From Synechococcus sp. HW_metabat.54 (GTDB lineage: Bacteria > Cyanobacteriota > Cyanobacteriia > PCC-6307 > Cyanobiaceae): a stretch of DNA of 9,971 nt. Of this stretch, positions 7,893 through 9,971 are shown piece by piece. Each line of letters opens with the position of its first letter. Position 1 is the stretch's first letter. The notes under the pieces are model-generated. The model saw nothing but the letters and a program-made list of their open reading frames with translations. It was not told the DNA's origin and did no database searches. The stretch lies in assembly GCA_018623675.1 (NCBI GenBank), contig JAAZVJ010000021.1:1-9971 (forward strand). The letters are read 5' to 3'. A program made the translations under genes and the position numbers.

Positions 7893-8939
7893 TTATTGTT
7901 CCTTCCCGCCGTTCAGCCCCTCCCGCAAGCACTCCAAACGCTGCCAAGGAAGGCCCTGCTCGAGGCAGGCAAGAGCCCTTTGAGCACCAGTCTTCAAGTC
8001 AGATTCTTCGCCCGCCACCCAAAGCACGAGCGCGGTATTGAAGGCAACCACCTCCCGCTGGGCCTGAGTACCACGGCCTTGAAGCACGTCCTTGAGGATC
8101 GTTTCGTTCACGGCAAGATCACCGCCTTTCAGTTCCGAGAGAGGGGCTTCCTTCAGGCCCAGATCCGTGGGGCTGAGGCGCTCTGCCTTCAACTGACCGG
8201 CTTCAAGAATGCGCAACTCATTGGCGCCAGCAAGGGAGGCTTCATCAAGCCCGCCCGCTCCATGCACCACCACGGCCCTCTGCTGACCTAAACCCTGCAG
8301 CGCCTCCGCCATGGGATCCAAAAGATCCGCTTTGGCCACACCCAGCACCTGCCCATTGGGCTGAAGGGGATTCACCAGAGGGCCAAGCAGATTAAAAACA
8401 GTGCGCACACCCAAGCTGCGCCGCAACGGCGCCAAATTGACTAGTGCTGGATGCCAAGCCGGAGCAAAGAGAAAGGTGACTTTGGTCTCGGGCAGCACCT
8501 GAACCACCGTTTCGGCTGGCGCCTTCAAGTGCAACCCCAACCCTTCGAGCACATCGGCCGAACCCACCTTGCCGCTGGCACTGCGATTGCCGTGCTTGGC
8601 CACAACAGCACCGCAGGCCGCCGCCGTGAAGGCAACAGCGGTCGAGATATTGAAGGTGTCAGCGCCATCACCCCCGGTGCCGCAGGTATCGACCATGAAC
8701 AGATCAGGACGGTCGCCGGGCAGGGGGCAAGCCCGACGCAGCACTCTCGCCATCGCCGCCAACTCAACACCATTCACATCTCGGGTGCGGAGAGCGGCCA
8801 GGAAGGCCCCCGTCTGCACCGGTGTCAGCGATTCCTTGAGCCAGGCCTCCATCAAGGCCGCTGCTTCCGCATCCGTGAGCGTGCCGCCTTGCAGCAGATG
8901 CTCCAGCACTTGGGGCCATGAGAGGGAAGGATTCGTCAT
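7893..8939 (-). CDS. trpD: Anthranilate phosphoribosyltransferase
   Basis: This enzyme catalyses the second step of tryptophan synthesis, joining anthranilate to PRPP. The 348-residue length is typical. Key motifs, counted from ATG 8939, are the PRPP-binding DTCGTGGDG at 84-92, [14 protein letters not shown] at 97-110, [20 protein letters not shown] at 115-134 (anthranilate and ribose-phosphate contacts) and [13 protein letters not shown] at 179-191. The ATG is chosen because [19 protein letters not shown] matches family N-termini. An upstream GTG at 8972 would add eleven residues ([11 protein letters not shown]) whose codons lie inside a terminator-like hairpin. No Shine-Dalgarno precedes the ATG: a T-run and CTGTCGACCC sit there instead. 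The other trp genes are not nearby, as is usual in cyanobacteria where they are scattered. carA follows after 35 bases. Confidence 0.96.
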   Translation of the reverse strand: MTNPSLSWPQVLEHLLQGGTLTDAEAAALMEAWLKESLTPVQTGAFLAALRTRDVNGVELAAMARVLRRACPLPGDRPDLFMVDTCGTGGDGADTFNISTAVAFTAAACGAVVAKHGNRSASGKVGSADVLEGLGLHLKAPAETVVQVLPETKVTFLFAPAWHPALVNLAPLRRSLGVRTVFNLLGPLVNPLQPNGQVLGVAKADLLDPMAEALQGLGQQRAVVVHGAGGLDEASLAGANELRILEAGQLKAERLSPTDLGLKEAPLSELKGGDLAVNETILKDVLQGRGTQAQREVVAFNTALVLWVAGEESDLKTGAQRALACLEQGLPWQRLECLREGLNGGKEQ

Positions 8940-8995
8940 GGGTCGACAGAAAAAAACCCGGGTGCTGAGCACGCCGGGCCGGGTGATGGGGACAT
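8936..8995 (-). CDS. Possible 19-codon leader ORF overlapping the trpD start
   Basis: A short frame on the minus strand begins at ATG 8995-8993 and ends at a TGA that shares four bases (ATGA) with the trpD start codon. It would encode [19 protein letters not shown]. An AAGGG lies nine bases before its ATG, whereas trpD itself lacks a Shine-Dalgarno, so coupled translation would make sense. It has no Trp codon, which argues against classical tryptophan attenuation. It could also be chance. Confidence 0.25.
   Translation of the reverse strand: MSPSPGPACSAPGFFSVDP
8950..8978 (-). terminator. Intrinsic-terminator-like hairpin just upstream of trpD (possible attenuator)
   Basis: Read on the minus strand, CCGGG-type arms at 8978-8974 and 8961-8957 and inner arms at 8972-8969 and 8965-8962 form a nine-pair GC-rich stem. 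It has one bulged base (8973), a three-base loop and is followed at once by seven T residues (8956-8950). This is the standard shape of a Rho-independent terminator. It ends ten bases before the trpD ATG, and no gene lies between it and the divergent transporter. It would therefore stop transcripts in the trpD leader, or end a small leader RNA. Confidence 0.6.
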
Positions 8996-9120
8996 CCCCA
9001 ATATCCCTTAAAAGATTGCGTCTGGCCAGGCAAAACGATCAGATCCGTAGCACGACCGCCGCCAACCCAACCCAAGCGCAGAGGCTCGGTGCCTAGGTTG
9101 ATCGTTGCGTTCCCCTGCGG
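8979..9120. promoter_or_regulatory. Divergent intergenic control region between trpD and ABC transporter
   Basis: This stretch must carry the promoters of both divergent genes. On the minus strand the best -35-like element is TTGCCT at 9033-9028, but no good -10 follows at 17 bases. A second short hairpin, TGGGG and CCCCA around ATGT, covers 9000-8987 and holds the possible leader-ORF ATG in its loop. On the plus strand no clear -35/-10 pair or Shine-Dalgarno was found before 9121. The call rests on position more than on motifs. Confidence 0.35.
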
Positions 9121-9971
9121 ATGGCCGCCTTTCGTCTCGATCTGATTGGTCGCTACCTGCGCCCCCATCGCAAGACAGTGCTGCTTGGAGCGATTGCGCT
9201 GGTGGTGGTGAACATGCTCAGCGTGACGATCCCACTGGAAGTGCGGCGGGTGATCGATGAACTGCAAAGCGGATTTGCACTTCAAGATGTTCTGCGTCAG
9301 GCCGGTTGGATTGTGTTGCTCGCCTCCACCATGGGAGTGGTGCGACTGATCTCGCGGCAGCTGGTGTTCGGCGTTGGACGCCAGGTGGAGGTGGAGCTGC
9401 GCCAACGACTGTTTGACCACATGCTCCTGCAGGAACCTGGCTGGGTTCAGGAGACCGGTAGCGGAGAGGTGATCAGCCGGGCCACCAGTGACGTGGAAAA
9501 CGTGCGTCGGCTACTGGGTTTTGCCGTATTGAGCCTCACCAACACAGCCCTGGCTTACGCCTTCACCCTGCCGGCCATGCTGGCGATTGACCCAGGCCTC
9601 ACCGTTGCAGCCATTGCCCTCTACCCCGTGATGTTGGGGACGGTGCGTTTGTTCGGTGGGCGAATGATGCGCCAGCAACGCCGCCAGCAGGAGCAGCTGG
9701 CTGGTCTGAGCGATCTGATTCAGGAGGATCTATCCGGCATTGCCGCCATCAAGATCTACGGGCAGGAAGCCCAAGAACAGGAGGCATTTGAGCAGCGCAA
9801 CCTGAATTACCGCGATGCCGCCATCCGGCTTGCAAGGACCCGCAGCACCCTCTTCCCTTTGTTGGAAGGGATTTCCTCCATCTCTCTGCTCCTGCTCCTG
9901 GCTCTGGGGAGCGGCCAGCTCGAAGCCGAAACCTTGAGCATCGGTGGCCTTGTCGCCCTCATTCTTTATGT
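9121..9971 (+). CDS. ABC exporter, fused permease/ATPase, C-terminus cut by window edge
   Basis: 283 codons are visible of what should be about 580-600. The visible part is the transmembrane domain of a type IV (MsbA/LmrA-like) ABC exporter. Hydrophobic segments lie at about residues 19-38, 61-78, 134-154, 158-176 and 246-264, with a sixth starting near 275. The intracellular loop sequences are typical: VFGVGRQVEVELRQRLFDHM (82-101), then GSGEVISRATSDVENVRRLL (113-132), and LSDLIQEDLSGIAAIKIYGQ (196-215) before the fifth helix. The Walker A, signature and Walker B motifs are beyond the edge. ATG 9121 gives MAAFRLDLIGRYLRPHRKTV, a normal N-terminus with a short amphipathic helix before the first membrane segment. 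No Shine-Dalgarno is obvious. The substrate cannot be told from this part. Family annotation would be multidrug or lipid exporter. It is the only plus-strand gene here and is divergent from trpD. Confidence 0.93.
   Translation, partial: MAAFRLDLIGRYLRPHRKTVLLGAIALVVVNMLSVTIPLEVRRVIDELQSGFALQDVLRQAGWIVLLASTMGVVRLISRQLVFGVGRQVEVELRQRLFDHMLLQEPGWVQETGSGEVISRATSDVENVRRLLGFAVLSLTNTALAYAFTLPAMLAIDPGLTVAAIALYPVMLGTVRLFGGRMMRQQRRQQEQLAGLSDLIQEDLSGIAAIKIYGQEAQEQEAFEQRNLNYRDAAIRLARTRSTLFPLLEGISSISLLLLLALGSGQLEAETLSIGGLVALILY

Noticed and set aside
9001..9120. Trp-codon leader peptide for classical trp attenuation
   Set aside because: The minus-strand frames before trpD contain at most one TGG near 9000-8997 in one frame and no tandem Trp codons, so an E. 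coli-like mechanism is not supported.
8764..9420. 218-residue minus-strand frame spanning the trpD start and the transporter
   Set aside because: It overlaps trpD in another frame and runs antisense to the ABC exporter. The His- and Gln-rich product has no recognisable domain. The frame crosses the divergent control region by chance.

Overview
The window looks like core chromosome of a picocyanobacterium, most likely a marine Synechococcus/Cyanobium-type organism. The reasons are a cyanobacterial DUF1816 protein (a family related to phycobilisome linkers), cyanobacterial-style DnaE, GatA, CarA and TrpD sequences, compact spacing and high GC by eye. Genus is inferred from protein flavour and gene order, not from a search.

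Layout: eight genes lie head-to-tail on the minus strand. Read in the direction of transcription (right to left) they are trpD (8939-7893), carA (7857-6718), a STAS-domain anti-sigma-factor-antagonist-like gene (6653-6288), mrnC (6291-5884), rlmB (5869-4154), a small DUF1816 gene (4072-3824), gatA (3792-2329) and dnaE (2244 to the left edge, C-terminus missing). One gene points the other way: an ABC exporter permease/ATPase starts at 9121 on the plus strand and runs off the right edge before its ATPase domain. No gap exceeds 181 bases. I see no tRNA, rRNA, CRISPR array, insertion sequence or prophage gene.

How the genes relate: these are housekeeping functions in a tightly packed co-directional run: tryptophan synthesis, carbamoyl phosphate synthesis, a partner-switch regulator, 23S rRNA processing (MrnC) beside 23S rRNA 2'-O-methylation (RlmB), Gln-tRNA amidation and chromosome replication. 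The STAS stop and the mrnC TTG start share four bases, and mrnC to rlmB is 14 bases, so these three are probably co-transcribed. A perfect 22-base palindrome after gatA probably ends transcription before dnaE.

Most of the window is ordinary. The points worth a second look are: (1) a strong intrinsic-terminator structure between the trpD start and the upstream divergent gene, inside a possible 19-codon leader ORF that overlaps the trpD start; (2) a STAS gene whose family-like reading frame extends 22 codons upstream of any ATG/GTG/TTG, to an ATC codon preceded by a well-spaced Shine-Dalgarno sequence; (3) an RlmB with about 235 residues of Arg/Gly/Asp-rich repeats in front and an acidic Ser/Pro/Glu tail behind the methyltransferase. 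I found no convincing new multi-gene system.
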